From Microglena sp. YARC (Eukaryota; Chlorophyta; Chlorophyceae; Chlamydomonadales; Chlamydomonadaceae), in contig CM039462.1 of NCBI GenBank assembly GCA_022414725.1, forward strand, positions 183,935,386 through 183,999,385: 64,000 nucleotides of DNA. Reading direction: 5' to 3'. The notes under the pieces were generated by a model. That model had not been told where the DNA came from. It saw nothing but the letters and a program-made list of their open reading frames with translations, and did no database searches. This document shows, piece by piece, positions 27,605 through 38,408 of this stretch; the first letter of the stretch is position 1, and every line of letters begins with the position of its first letter. The position numbers and the translations under genes were made by a program.

Positions 27605-29869
27605 TTATGGTTCGGAATCAGGGGTGAAGAAGACAAGATTCTTGAAACCTCGACCACCCCTCACACCGGCGACGCTGCAGTTAGTGTCAGGAATAGCCCC
27701 CATTTTCTCGAGTCTTGTTTGCAGAGTCTTTTTGTTCATTTTGAAATCCCGGGCAAATGCATTGATATCCTTCAGAAGAACGATGTCTGTAGGCGGAGTC
27801 TGTGACTGAAAAGTACTGATTGACGAGCACAAGCTCGTCGCCCTCATCTACTCGGAGTCTGTAGGTTTCACGCTGCACGTCAGAAGACATTTGCACGGGA
27901 GAGGAGCGGTGAGCGTCGAGAACGAGCCACGTGAAGGCATCGATCACGTCAGCTCGACCGCAGTATACCTTCATGCTTGGATCGCTCTCTCTGTAGAATG
28001 GAAGCCAAGGGATGCTACCGCCCTGCCCCGGAGTCACGAACTTGAACGGGAATTCGAAAACGATCGCCTGTTCGAGAACGTCCACTGCAGAAATTTGAGG
28101 CATCTCGTTCAGATTCATGAACAGACGTGATGCCGTACGGACTTCTCTTTCGTTTCGTAGTTTCGTCTAGCCTTGATGACGTCCCCACCAGACTGAAACT
28201 TTTTTATCAGACCCCCGTCGAGCTTGACTCGAGAGTTACCCGCGTCGATCTTGACTTCGTTGGTGTAAGTCTGACGGGAGAACTCACAGTCGATCACCCA
28301 TGACTGAGCTTTGACGTCCGTTGCACTGGCGTTCAGCATGAGCTGAGAAGAATCGATAGTGTTCACATACGGACCGAATGCGTTCTGGTTGATCGTCTGA
28401 AGCAGACCCTTTACCAGAGTTCCTCTCACCGATCATGACAGCCCAGTTCTTGTCCTTGTACTCACGGCCATCGCGCGGGGCGATCATCTGAAGGTACGTG
28501 TCAACCTTGCCGGCAGTGCCCAACGTGCTCTTCAGAAGCTTATCCATGACGTCCTGTAAAACGTCGGGGAGGGGCGACAGGAGGGGAAGTCACGGTTCAC
28601 ACAGAGCTCCTGGAGGGGGATCACATCTGGTTTGCCTTCATATGGGGTGAACGATTTGTCAAGGAAGTCGTACACACCGTTGTTGAAGCAGATCACGCCG
28701 ATGTTCGACTCCCATATCTTGTCTTTGAACGAGTTGTCCTTAGGGGCGAAGTGACGGATGTTCTTAGCGATCGCAGTGGACTTGGATATGATGCAGCTGT
28801 ATTTTCTAGCGTTACCACCGTCGTCGATGAATTTGATGTTCGAGCTCATGCAAGCTTGGAAAACAAAAGATTCAACGTCATCCTTGTTGCTCGTCCACTT
28901 ACCGTACTCTTTCACGAACAACGTGTTGTTGCATTTAAGGATGGTACCCTCCAGGTCCTGCAACACAAGATGAATGGCAGAATCCTCGCCTCCAACGTGC
29001 CTGAGAGGTTTGAAGCTAGAATTGTACTCCGCGAGGGGGACGTCCAGCATTTCGCAAGTCATGTCTTTAATCTTCACGAGTATACGATAACCAGTTCGAT
29101 CAAAGATGTAATGCGATATGTCTTGCAGCATCTCCGCCGTTATTCCACCGGACTCTATGTCAACCTTCTTCTCAACCATTGCTCCGTCAAACATCAGTAC
29201 GCCCACCCACAAAGTGGTGCTGGTGCAGGTAATCCTTCATGGACATCAAGCACTCGTTCTCTATATCACACAACATGATGTTTAGAGCAGACGCACGCGT
29301 GTTACCATCTTTTTTTAGCGATATCCATGTACGCGTTCGAGGGCCCGTAGGACCCAACAGGTCGGCGGATATTGTTTTTATCTCATTGTAAAACTTGCCC
29401 AGCCACTGGGAAGAGTAATTTTCGACGACGGCCTTATGCCCACCGTTGAGGACAGACAACACGGCCAACTTACTGCATGCATAATCACCAGAAATGGTCT
29501 GCAACACATCGGCTCTGTGTTCGCAGTAATGCTGCAACAGGGGCATGGGAATACCGACGCGATGCACTTCTGAGACAGCAACGAAGGGTGGCAGTTCACG
29601 AAATCCAGGTCCACGTAAAAGGGGTGAGCGATGGCGTTCCTGATCTCTCTGGCGATATACTGCATGGACACACCACGTTTGGCAAACAGTCGGCCATGTC
29701 CATGGGGCTGCTTAGAATACTTAACAGTCACAACCTCGCCATCGGCCGCAGCAATGTAACGCTCAACCAGATTGTACATGCAAGACTTGTCTGTGTCGGG
29801 GCGGAAATTCCAAGAGTCCCAGTGGGACAAGATGTACTTCAGAGCCCCAACAGAAAACTTCTCGCTCAA
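27605..29869 (-). pseudogene. TV-Pol/SF3 helicase fusion, frameshifted
   Basis: At least six frames must be joined, starting from ATG 29869. In order: the N-terminal ALKYILSHWDSWNFRPDTDK; a polymerase-like segment with DLDFVNCHPSLLSQKC (motif A-like), SKLAVLSVLNGG (motif B-like) and GVLMFDGAMVEK (motif C-like); a D5_N-type region with VICFNNGVYDFLD; SF3 Walker A VMIGERNSGKG; GGLIKKFQSGGDVIKARRNYE; motif C MNLNEMPQIS; and a C-terminal winged-helix-like end KTLQTRLEKMGAI. TV-Pol joined to an SF3 helicase is typical of virophages and Polinton-like viruses. Breaks lie near 29570, 29210, 28550, 28430, 28118 and 27820. Decay and sequencing error are both possible. Confidence 0.75.
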
Positions 29870-29959
29870 AACAAATGTCGGACATTAGAATGTGAGTCTG
29901 TGATGATACAGTCAAGCAGCATGTTCTCATTATACTTGTTGTAAATTGTTCTTCGAACC

Positions 29960-30105
29960 AAACCAAGTTTAGTAAATTGGCGTGTTTTTGTGTTTCCGTG
30001 TTTTGCATTAGCCACCGCATCTTACGCAATCGCATTCACGGTAGGTACTGGGGTCATCCAAAGAAACCGCACGATCACAAGCAGGCTCTATTTGTTTCTG
30101 AAGGG
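29960..30105. repeat. Diverged partial unit of the 271-bp repeat
   Basis: Contains GTGTTTCCGTGTTTTG, CCACCGCATCTTACGCAATC and GGTAGGTAC as in the array at 25.7-27.1 kb. With the array on the far side, repeats of this family flank the TV-Pol/helicase locus. Confidence 0.7.
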
Positions 30106-30508
30106 GGAGCGCGGGCAGATTGGATTCATTTTGATGACTCGGCGTACACCATTCACTGTAACGCTTGGGCTTCTCACTGTAACACTTGGGCTTTCTCACC
30201 TTACATCAGGCAGAGGCCTCAATCAAGCACCCTTTGTTCATGCTTCAAGTACTTGGCTGCAGTCTGATAGAGTTGTACAATTATTTTTACATGGCAGACC
30301 ACAAGACGACGACTGACTGACCAAGACGTCTTCAGACGATCACCGCGCACAAATCATCTTATATCAAACGGCGGAACGATGTCGATACTCTTGGGGGAGC
30401 ACTTATTGGATGTGATTCGATGATGATTGGTGTCTCCTTGGTGGATTGGATGTGACGGCCTCGTCCATCATTATAAAGGTGTCCACTTTATTTGAGAATA
30501 ACTATATA

Positions 30509-30895
30509 ATGACAGATTACGCTTCGGACATCACTGTGTCGGGTACGTCCGACCTGATTTGCACTAGGGTCCAAGATGTTCATCTTGATACAATTGAAAA
30601 GCAAAAAAACATTGGAATTGGCCGCCTCATGAGAGGCCTCGTGCCTGAATGGGGTAGTGATTACATCGAACGATACATTCCTAACGAGCTCCAGTGCCAG
30701 TTGCACAACAAGAGAACATGGATGGATGAAGATGGATTCTGGTGGGGATTTGACAAAGTCTGTGCTAGGAAATATAAGCAGACTAACGTCATTATTCTTG
30801 CTACGAAGTATCACGGACTTGGGACATATGAACATAAAGTACTGGTCACTCTAAATAATTCGGTACAAGTGGTGTGGGAAGACGATTTATGGTGA
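30509..30895 (+). CDS. Hypothetical protein, 128 aa
   Basis: ATG at 30509 (MTDYASDITVSGTSDLICTR). Trp/Tyr-rich middle (RTWMDEDGFWWGFDKVCARK) and a beta-rich C-terminus (HKVLVTLNNSVQVVWEDDLW). No family recognised. The frame is clean. Confidence 0.5.
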   Translation: MTDYASDITVSGTSDLICTRVQDVHLDTIEKQKNIGIGRLMRGLVPEWGSDYIERYIPNELQCQLHNKRTWMDEDGFWWGFDKVCARKYKQTNVIILATKYHGLGTYEHKVLVTLNNSVQVVWEDDLW

Positions 30896-31109
30896 TTCTG
30901 ATGCTCTTTGAATCATACGGGACATCGCATGTTTTGCAAGGTAGCCAATGGCCCCAAATAGCAATGGGGTACTCAAAGAACAGCAGTAGCAAACCACAGT
31001 GAATGCGGTTGCGTAAGACTCAATGCGGCTTTAATCGACGACAAGTGTTTCGTGTGCGTTTCTAAAAAACGAGTCTAAACAACGCAACATACATACCTGA
31101 TAAAAACCA

Positions 31110-31743
31110 TTGAGCGATTGCGCGAAGAAAAAGAGTATTCATCGACGCGATGCCGACGATATATATATCCCACCTTGTCAGCCCATTTCAAAACCAGTCC
31201 GCAAACTAGGAAAGGCGTTGTCGCTGGACATGGACAGTTCTCGCACAACCAAGTTTCTTGATCGCCTCCACTGCCAGAATGTCAGCCGTCTCCATGCACT
31301 GCGGGCGTCATCGGCTGTTTCCGGTGATCCACGCATCTTGAAGTATGACGCATTGCTTCACCTTATTAAACAAAGACACCACACATCCCCACCGTCACGT
31401 TTGTTCCTCGTCGCTGTGGAGTACTTCTTCGATGACGGCTGCTACAAGATCGCCAACGGAAGCGCCCTTGTATTCTCACATGCTATCAACACCCTTTTCG
31501 TTGTGGAGCCGAAAATCCTCAAACCCCCCCTGCCCAGTATGGACATGCCAAGGTGTCGAAAGCCATACAGCAGACCACTATGGGCGCGACTAGACTTTTG
31601 TCCTGGCTACCGCATCTCATAAACATGGACCTGAAAGACGGAACCTCACTTGGATATGTGAAAATTTCTCGTATGATCGTGACAGCTGTGAATCGCGGTG
31701 GACGCGTCTTCTGTCAAGATATCCACAGCCAGGAAATTTACTA
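31110..31743 (+). pseudogene. Hypothetical protein split by a frameshift
   Basis: Frame 1 runs to about 31540 (FLDRLHCQNVSRLHALRASS, then LFLVAVEYFFDDGCYKIANG). Coding then continues in another frame (KAIQQTTMGATRLLSWLPHL, SLGYVKISRMIVTAVNRGG) to a TAA at 31741. The only ATG before the conserved part is at 31233. No family recognised. The break is near 31545. Confidence 0.4.
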
Positions 31744-32018
31744 AGAATTGGAGGAGGAAGACCCATATAAAGGTGGAACTTTGGCAAAATTGTTGGAGTT
31801 GCAGAGAATCGAACCCGGCTCTGTTGGTATCGGACACCATGAGATTGACGGGGAAGAAGAACAACCCAGACGTAGACAACCCCTCCTGAACGACTCTATA
31901 ACTTGAGACATGTGTCAATCTCCTAAAGACAATATTTGTTGTATTGACAATATCGGTTACAAAACTTGATGAAACTTGAATTCCTTAATGTAAGAAAGTA
32001 AGACAATTTGCACCAGTA

Positions 32019-32199
32019 CATTTGTTCCTGCCTCCCGGATGGATTTTTACTGGTTTCGGAGCCTGGTCTAAATTCTGGTCGGAATCGCAATTCCGCGGAG
32101 AGCTAAATCTCTTGTTGGCGATGTGAGTGAGTCGTTCGTACGTCTCTAACTTCTGCTTGGAAAAATCAAAAAAATCGCCGGGAGACAGGAACACCCATT
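32019..32199. mobile_element. Diverged palindromic MITE, copy 5
   Basis: TTGTTCCTGCCTCCCGG... at one end and CCGGGAGACAGGAACACCC at the other. The termini match the 166-bp family but the interior has diverged. It lies directly before the leader of the broken F-box/ankyrin gene. Confidence 0.65.
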
Positions 32200-32205
32200 C
32201 TGTAC

Positions 32206-32259
32206 CGCTTGCAGATACCGCCAGGCAAGTGCCGCTTGCAGATACCGCCAGGCAAGTGC
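32206..32259. promoter_or_regulatory. Two iterations of the F-box/ankyrin leader motif
   Basis: CGCTTGCAGATACCGCCAGG occurs twice, 27 bp apart, about 85-140 bp upstream of the ATG at 32344. It is the same motif as the 40-bp iterations upstream of the intact gene at 3232-4563. Confidence 0.45.
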
Positions 32260-32343
32260 AACCAAGGGTATATAGGGTTTATCCCAACTCATTGTTTATT
32301 TATACCATCCTGTGCGCTTTTTTGTAACACATGTTCATCGAAC

Positions 32344-34305
32344 ATGCATTCGCACACGCGATCATCGTTTCCATTCCTAACGTTTCCCCATGACATTCTT
32401 GATCGTATTGCCCTATTATCTTCCAACCCAAAGATTGTATTAGTGTGTTTTAAAAACTCTGCACGACAGATTTTCTGGATGGCCCCTTACCGGACTGATC
32501 CAACCACCACAGCTAGTTGGAGAGATGATGGCTAAAGGGGGCGAGCCGACCTTCTAGCAGTATGCTTGGTGTCCAATCCTCTTGTACAGGTTAAGGGGCC
32601 CTACAATTGAGGGCGAACCAAAATGAAAACGAGCTTCTCCATGTGGCTGCCAAGGCAGTCACGCAATGTCTGCAACTGCTGAATGGATCCAGCGTGGCCG
32701 GAATTGAGTTCAGGGCCCGGGCTAACTCTGGAGGACAACTGGGGCCTTGTGGCGGCTGCCCATGATAGGTCACGCAGATGTCTGCAAGCTGCTAATGGAT
32801 CAAGAGGTGGCTGACTTGAGTTCAGGGCCCAGGCGAACTATGGCGACAGGCATGGCCTATTGGAGGGCGCGGCCAAAGCAGCTACGCAGATGTCTGCAAG
32901 CTGCTCATGGATCCAAGGTGGCTGGAATTGAGTTCAGGGCCAGGGCGAACTCCGACAGCAAGGCCTTGTGGCTGGCTGCCAGTGAAGGTCACGCAGATGT
33001 CTGCAAGCTGCTTCATGGATCCAGCGGTTGGCTGGACTTGAGTACAGGGCCAGGCGAACTCTAGAGACAGCAGGGCCTTGTGGGCGGCTGCACACGAAGG
33101 TCACGCAGATGTTCTGCAAAGCTGCTCATGGATATCCACCAGGTGGCTGGACTTGAGTACAGGGCCAGGGCGAACTCTAGCGACAGGCATGCGCAATTGT
33201 GGGTGGCTTGCCAAGAAGGTCACGCAGATGTCTGCAAGCTGTGCTGATGGATCCAGAAGTGCTGAATTGAGTCAGGGCCAGAGCGAACACCCAGCGACAG
33301 CTTGGCATTCGTGGCCGCTGCTACAGAAGTCACGCAGATGTCGCAAGCTGCTCATGGATCCAGCGCGTGGCTGACTTGAGTTCAGGGCTAGGGCGAACAC
33401 TAGCGACAGCATGGCCTTGCTGCTGCTGCACAGGAAGGTCACGCGAGTCTGCAACTGCTGATGGTCCAGCGTGGCTGGAACTGAGTTACAGGGCCAGGGC
33501 TAAACTCCAGCGACAGCAGGGCCTTGTGGGCGCTGCAAAAGAAAGGTCACGCAGATGGTTTGCATAGCTTTGATAGAATCCACTTGGCTGAATTGAGTAC
33601 AGGGCCAAAGGGCTAACTCCAGCGACAGCAGCGGTTGTGTGAGGGTGCACCAGGAAGTCAAGGCCAGATGTCTGCAAGCTGCAATCATTGAATCAGAGGG
33701 CTGGACTCAAATTCAGGGGCAGGGCGAGCCCATATCAACCAGCAGGGCCTTGCGTGAGCTGCACAGGAAGTCAAGCAGATGTCTGCAAGCTGCTCATGTG
33801 AATCCAGAGGTGAGCTGACTCAAATTCAGGGCCCGGCGAACTCTAGCGACAGGCAGGGCTTGTGGGCGGCTGCAAGGCAGGTCACGCAGATGTCGCAAGC
33901 TGCTCATGATCCCAGAGTGACTGGAAACTTGAGTTCAGGGGCCGCGAACCTCTAGCGACAGCAGGCCTTGTGGAGGGCTGCCAAGCAGTCACCGCCGATG
34001 TCTGCAAGCTTGCTGATGGATCAGAGTTGCTGGGTGGCAAATTGAGTTAAGGGCCCGGAGCGAACTCTGTGGACGACAGCAGGGGGGCCTTGAGGGACCG
34101 TGATGGGCGCCAAGGCAGGTCACGCAAGATGTCTGCAAGCTGCTGATGGATCAGCGTGGCCGGAATTGAGTATCATGCCCGGCGAAGTTGATCGACACAG
34201 CCTGAGGGCGGCTGCCAAAGCAGTCACGCAGATGTATGCAAGCTGCTCATGTTGATCCAGCGCCGTGCTGATCCCCGAGTTCAGGCCATTGGAAACTTGA
34301 AAGCA
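32344..34305 (+). pseudogene. F-box/ankyrin gene, full of indels
   Basis: Matches 3232-4563 from the leader through the F-box (PHDILDRIALLSSNPKIVL) into about 15 ankyrin units. Almost every 111-bp unit carries one or more single-base insertions or deletions, so no frame stays open for more than about 100 codons. Substitutions are few compared with indels. That is unlike normal pseudogene decay and very like uncorrected long-read error. Confidence 0.8.
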
Positions 34306-34730
34306 ACTGAACTTGTGTTAGGCAAGACACGTTTCTTGCCACGTAGAGCATAAGTATTTATTTACTACTCACTCAAACTTTTCAGAAAATGTGTTCAGTT
34401 ATGCTCAAGCGAATGGCCTATCCCCTGTTATCACCGCGTGGGCCATTCAAGTTGGGACCCCTCCCTACCCGACCTAGTGAAGTAGAAGGATGGGCCCCTT
34501 GCGATACCTTGAATTTAAAGCCACGGGAATGGCCCAAATGATGTAGCATAAAATATTATTTGATTCTGAGGAGGAAACTCTTTGAAAATGATTATTGATG
34601 CGCATGTGAGGCCAGCACTTTGACTTTTTCAGGCTACTTTGAAGATGTAACTTCTATGTCTTACACGATCCGGTTACAATTGGTGCTTATTCTCAAATAA
34701 TTATTTGTTCCAGAGATGAGAGTCTTTTTT
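34306..34730. other. Intergenic, no gene seen
   Basis: Contains the AT palindrome CAAATAATTATTTG near 34694, part of a TTCTCAAATAATT motif also found near 16.58, 18.91, 22.93, 55.28 and 60.49 kb. Otherwise featureless. Confidence 0.4.
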
Positions 34731-35157
34731 AAGTCAACGGAATACTTAAATGAAACCGCTGCGTGTACGGCACACCTTGCGGTGTAACCTAATGTTTCGC
34801 GACAACGGAAGGGACCGATGGTGTCTACAACAATACGATTTGAATCAACAAATTTTGCAGGAAAAGAGAACATCGTGGTCTTTTTTAGATCACGGCCCTC
34901 CATCCTCAGACTCCGTATCGTTCTTTGTCGGTACTTTCGAGAGTGGTCCATTGAAGGACCAGCCGACTTAAGCGATCGCCTCTTCCCCGTACCGTGGCCC
35001 AAAAGAACACGGGGTCTTGTTGATTGCATTGCGTCATGAAAGGAGGTTTCTTTGCTGGACGGGCCATTTTGTTAGACAATCGCACTCGTAACACTATAAT
35101 GTCTGTCGCCTCTTATACCGTTTATTTTGATGTTCATTAAGTATTCCGTTGACTGTA
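34731..35157. mobile_element. TIR element E1, 427 bp
   Basis: Left end AAGTCAACGGAATACTTAAA and right end TTAAGTATTCCGTTGACTGT are inverted repeats of each other. Left-end sequence continues with the GTGTACGG-CACACC stem typical of the solo ends in this family. No transposase frame inside, so it is non-autonomous. Confidence 0.7.
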
Positions 35158-35241
35158 GAGGTGTTCATGTGGTAAGGGCTATAAAACTGAAAGCCGTCTA
35201 CTTGCGATTCTTAGGCAAACCCGTTATGGCTTGTGATTCAT

Positions 35242-35722
35242 TCAGATACTACCAAAACCGCGGGGAGGCAGATGTGATGCAGGGAATGTATTCAGTATCA
35301 GCAAACTGTGCGTCAATGATGAGATGGCATGACCTTCCATGCATACCTGAGCCAGCGACCACATCGTTGCAAAGTGCTCGCAGTTGTTTAAAGCGGCGTT
35401 GTAGACAAATGGGTTTTGCTCAGCCATCTTTGACCAGAACGCCCGAGGGCAAGGCTTGCGTGCGAGAGGGTCTGATCCAGAGCAGCCCTTCGGGGTACAA
35501 AGCCTCCGCAAAGATAGAGCCGTTGGCAACGAAGTCTTCGTAGGATCGCAATGGAGACGTTGGCTGCCTCCTTAGAAATTCCCCACACATCAACGACTGT
35601 CGCGGATCTTCGATATCCCCTGGATGCCGTACCACTTGCTGCCGACCCAAAATGCCATGGTGCCTGTAACCGGATGCGTCTTTGACCATGATCTGGCGCC
35701 AAGGCTTAAGCTTGCCGAACAT
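35242..35722 (-). pseudogene. LRAT/NlpC-like domain protein, frameshifted
   Basis: ATG at 35722 (MFGKLKPWRQIMVKDASGYR). The catalytic His motif is GYRHHGILG, followed by YEDFVANGSIFAEALYPEG. After frame changes come DQTLSHASLALGRSG and the Cys motif NAALNNCEHFATMW. H-x-x-H-G plus NCEHF is the signature of LRAT-type acyltransferase/thiol hydrolases of the NlpC/P60 superfamily. At least two frameshifts (near 35480 and 35420) separate His and Cys. The substrate is unknown. Confidence 0.6.
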
Positions 35723-36590
35723 AGCATAGCCGGCTCTTGTACGGCGTCAGGTAGCATGTGGGTGCCCGAGGAGCGTCTGGGGGTGACCAATCTGGAAGCA
35801 TTCGCTTGATGTGGGCGATTGCCGATGTGAGGATGTCGGTAAGGGGATCTTCCCGAGATGCCATGTTTGTCTCAAATTGAGCTGCTGACTCGTGTTAAGC
35901 TTTCGAGGATTATAATAGATAAATATAGGGATCTTTTTTATGCGACCGTCATTTCTCATTGCAAACACCGGCGAGGACATGTGTTTTAATTAAGGACTTT
36001 TATTGATTGGGTATAAGATACCTGGTTACAGATGGGATTTTTAAATGAGGATTCCGTAATTGTCGAAGCCGACAGTGTGTGTGCTTACAGGTTCAATACT
36101 GTCCAAGACGCATTTAAGGTTGTCCCTCACAAACAATTCCATTTGTCATACTTTGTGTGCATAATGGGCATTTAGCATATGCATTTAGATGACATTGAGG
36201 ATGTGCGCATTTGAGCCAGATTTTGTGTTATTGAATGCCCTTGGTCTAAAACATCGTGTGTTTGTGTTGTGTGACAGGTTTACACGATCTTACTCCCAAT
36301 TATAGGTCGTGCGTGAGCCACGTCATCTGCGCATCAACAAGTTCGATGTTGTTGTACCCCATTGCAATGATTGTTATGTCTGATTTGGAGAGAATGCAAT
36401 TTGCGTTTTGTTCTAAGATTTGACAATTTCCAGAAGATCGTCTTATCTGATACATCATTGTGAAGACAGCCAAACCACTACATCACAGTCGACGACAACT
36501 AAACTCACACACGCGTAGCGCGCTGCTGTCGAATGGCACACACAGTACACTCATTGACACACGCAAAAACATGTAGACAATCCTCTTCAT
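35723..36590. other. Long intergenic stretch without a supported gene
   Basis: Only short frames. No repeats beyond low-complexity GTGTG runs were noticed. It may be the decayed remainder of a gene, but no motif was found. Confidence 0.4.
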
Positions 36591-36832
36591 ACTCGACGGA
36601 ATACTAAAATGAAACACCGGCTTCTGAGTGTACGGTGTAACCAAAATGTTTACAACCCACGGGCAGTGGAACACCACACACACACACCACGACGCATGGA
36701 AACACGCGGATAGATGTATGGGGGGAGGAGCAAAGACGCCCGACGACGTCAGGATAACAAGAGACCAAATTCAAAGATTTGTAACGCATCTACATACACG
36801 AAGCAGGTTCATTTTAGTATTCCGTTACTGTA
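36591..36832. mobile_element. TIR element E2, 242 bp
   Basis: Left end CTCGACGGAATACTAAAATG (36593 on) and right end TTCATTTTAGTATTCCGT-TACTGTA are inverted repeats. Internal GTGTACGGTGTAACC matches other family members. No coding capacity. Confidence 0.7.
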
Positions 36833-37407
36833 CGCCCCCATGGATGAACGACCTAGCCTCAGATGCTGTCTAGCTCGCTCCTGCTCCTCACATTTATAAC
36901 TGCTTGGGATCGTCTACTTCCAAATGCCTTGCCATTGTTCGGTTCTTCCAATCGGAACACCAAGCTCCACAAGGCCACACACGCCACGGTCGCAAGCTGT
37001 CATGGTACTCCTGATCAGCCTGGGTGCGGGCAAGTGATCGCACCTCTCACGCGAATGCAGCAAAGGCATCCAGGTTAGCCTGCACCCCTTGCATCCCCAG
37101 CCCCGGCCTGCGCGTCAGGCAAAGCCAGCTTGTCCCAGATGCATCGAACAATACCAAACATGGACAGGCATCCTGGTCACATAGGTGGACCACCTTGCGT
37201 AGGAGAAAGCGCTGGCCGGGGCAGCTGCAGACGCAGACTCTCGCTTTGCTTGGAAGTAGATGTGTCTCTTGATGAGCTCGCTGAGGTGTCCATACAGCTG
37301 CGGTGTTCAGCTTGTCAAGCAAGTGCTCATGCCCACCTGATTCTGTACTGCCTGCGCTTTGAGACAGGTCCCTTCCTCTGCCTGCCAATAGCAAGGGAGT
37401 GAATCCC

Positions 37408-38408
37408 GNNNNNNNNNNNNNNNNNNNNNNNNNNNNNNNNNNNNNNNNNNNNNNNNNNNNNNNNNNNNNNNNNNNNNNNNNNNNNNNNNNNNNNNNNNNN
37501 NNNNNNNNNNNNNNNNNNNNNNNNNNNNNNNNNNNNNNNNNNNNNNNNNNNNNNNNNNNNNNNNNNNNNNNNNNNNNNNNNNNNNNNNNNNNNNNNNNNN
37601 NNNNNNNNNNNNNNNNNNNNNNNNNNNNNNNNNNNNNNNNNNNNNNNNNNNNNNNNNNNNNNNNNNNNNNNNNNNNNNNNNNNNNNNNNNNNNNNNNNNN
37701 NNNNNNNNNNNNNNNNNNNNNNNNNNNNNNNNNNNNNNNNNNNNNNNNNNNNNNNNNNNNNNNNNNNNNNNNNNNNNNNNNNNNNNNNNNNNNNNNNNNN
37801 NNNNNNNNNNNNNNNNNNNNNNNNNNNNNNNNNNNNNNNNNNNNNNNNNNNNNNNNNNNNNNNNNNNNNNNNNNNNNNNNNNNNNNNNNNNNNNNNNNNN
37901 NNNNNNNNNNNNNNNNNNNNNNNNNNNNNNNNNNNNNNNNNNNNNNNNNNNNNNNNNNNNNNNNNNNNNNNNNNNNNNNNNNNNNNNNNNNNNNNNNNNN
38001 NNNNNNNNNNNNNNNNNNNNNNNNNNNNNNNNNNNNNNNNNNNNNNNNNNNNNNNNNNNNNNNNNNNNNNNNNNNNNNNNNNNNNNNNNNNNNNNNNNNN
38101 NNNNNNNNNNNNNNNNNNNNNNNNNNNNNNNNNNNNNNNNNNNNNNNNNNNNNNNNNNNNNNNNNNNNNNNNNNNNNNNNNNNNNNNNNNNNNNNNNNNN
38201 NNNNNNNNNNNNNNNNNNNNNNNNNNNNNNNNNNNNNNNNNNNNNNNNNNNNNNNNNNNNNNNNNNNNNNNNNNNNNNNNNNNNNNNNNNNNNNNNNNNN
38301 NNNNNNNNNNNNNNNNNNNNNNNNNNNNNNNNNNNNNNNNNNNNNNNNNNNNNNNNNNNNNNNNNNNNNNNNNNNNNNNNNNNNNNNNNNNNNNNNNNNN
38401 NNNNNNNN
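37408..38408. other. Assembly gap (about 1,000 N)
   Basis: Unbroken N. The round size suggests a scaffold gap placeholder, so distance and orientation across it are not proven. Confidence 0.95.

Noticed and set aside
31780..31875. tRNA-like sequence on the reverse strand
   Set aside because: GGGGTTG/CAACTCC could form an acceptor stem around a GGTTCGATTC segment, but the T-stem has a mismatch and no D-arm or anticodon arm can be drawn.
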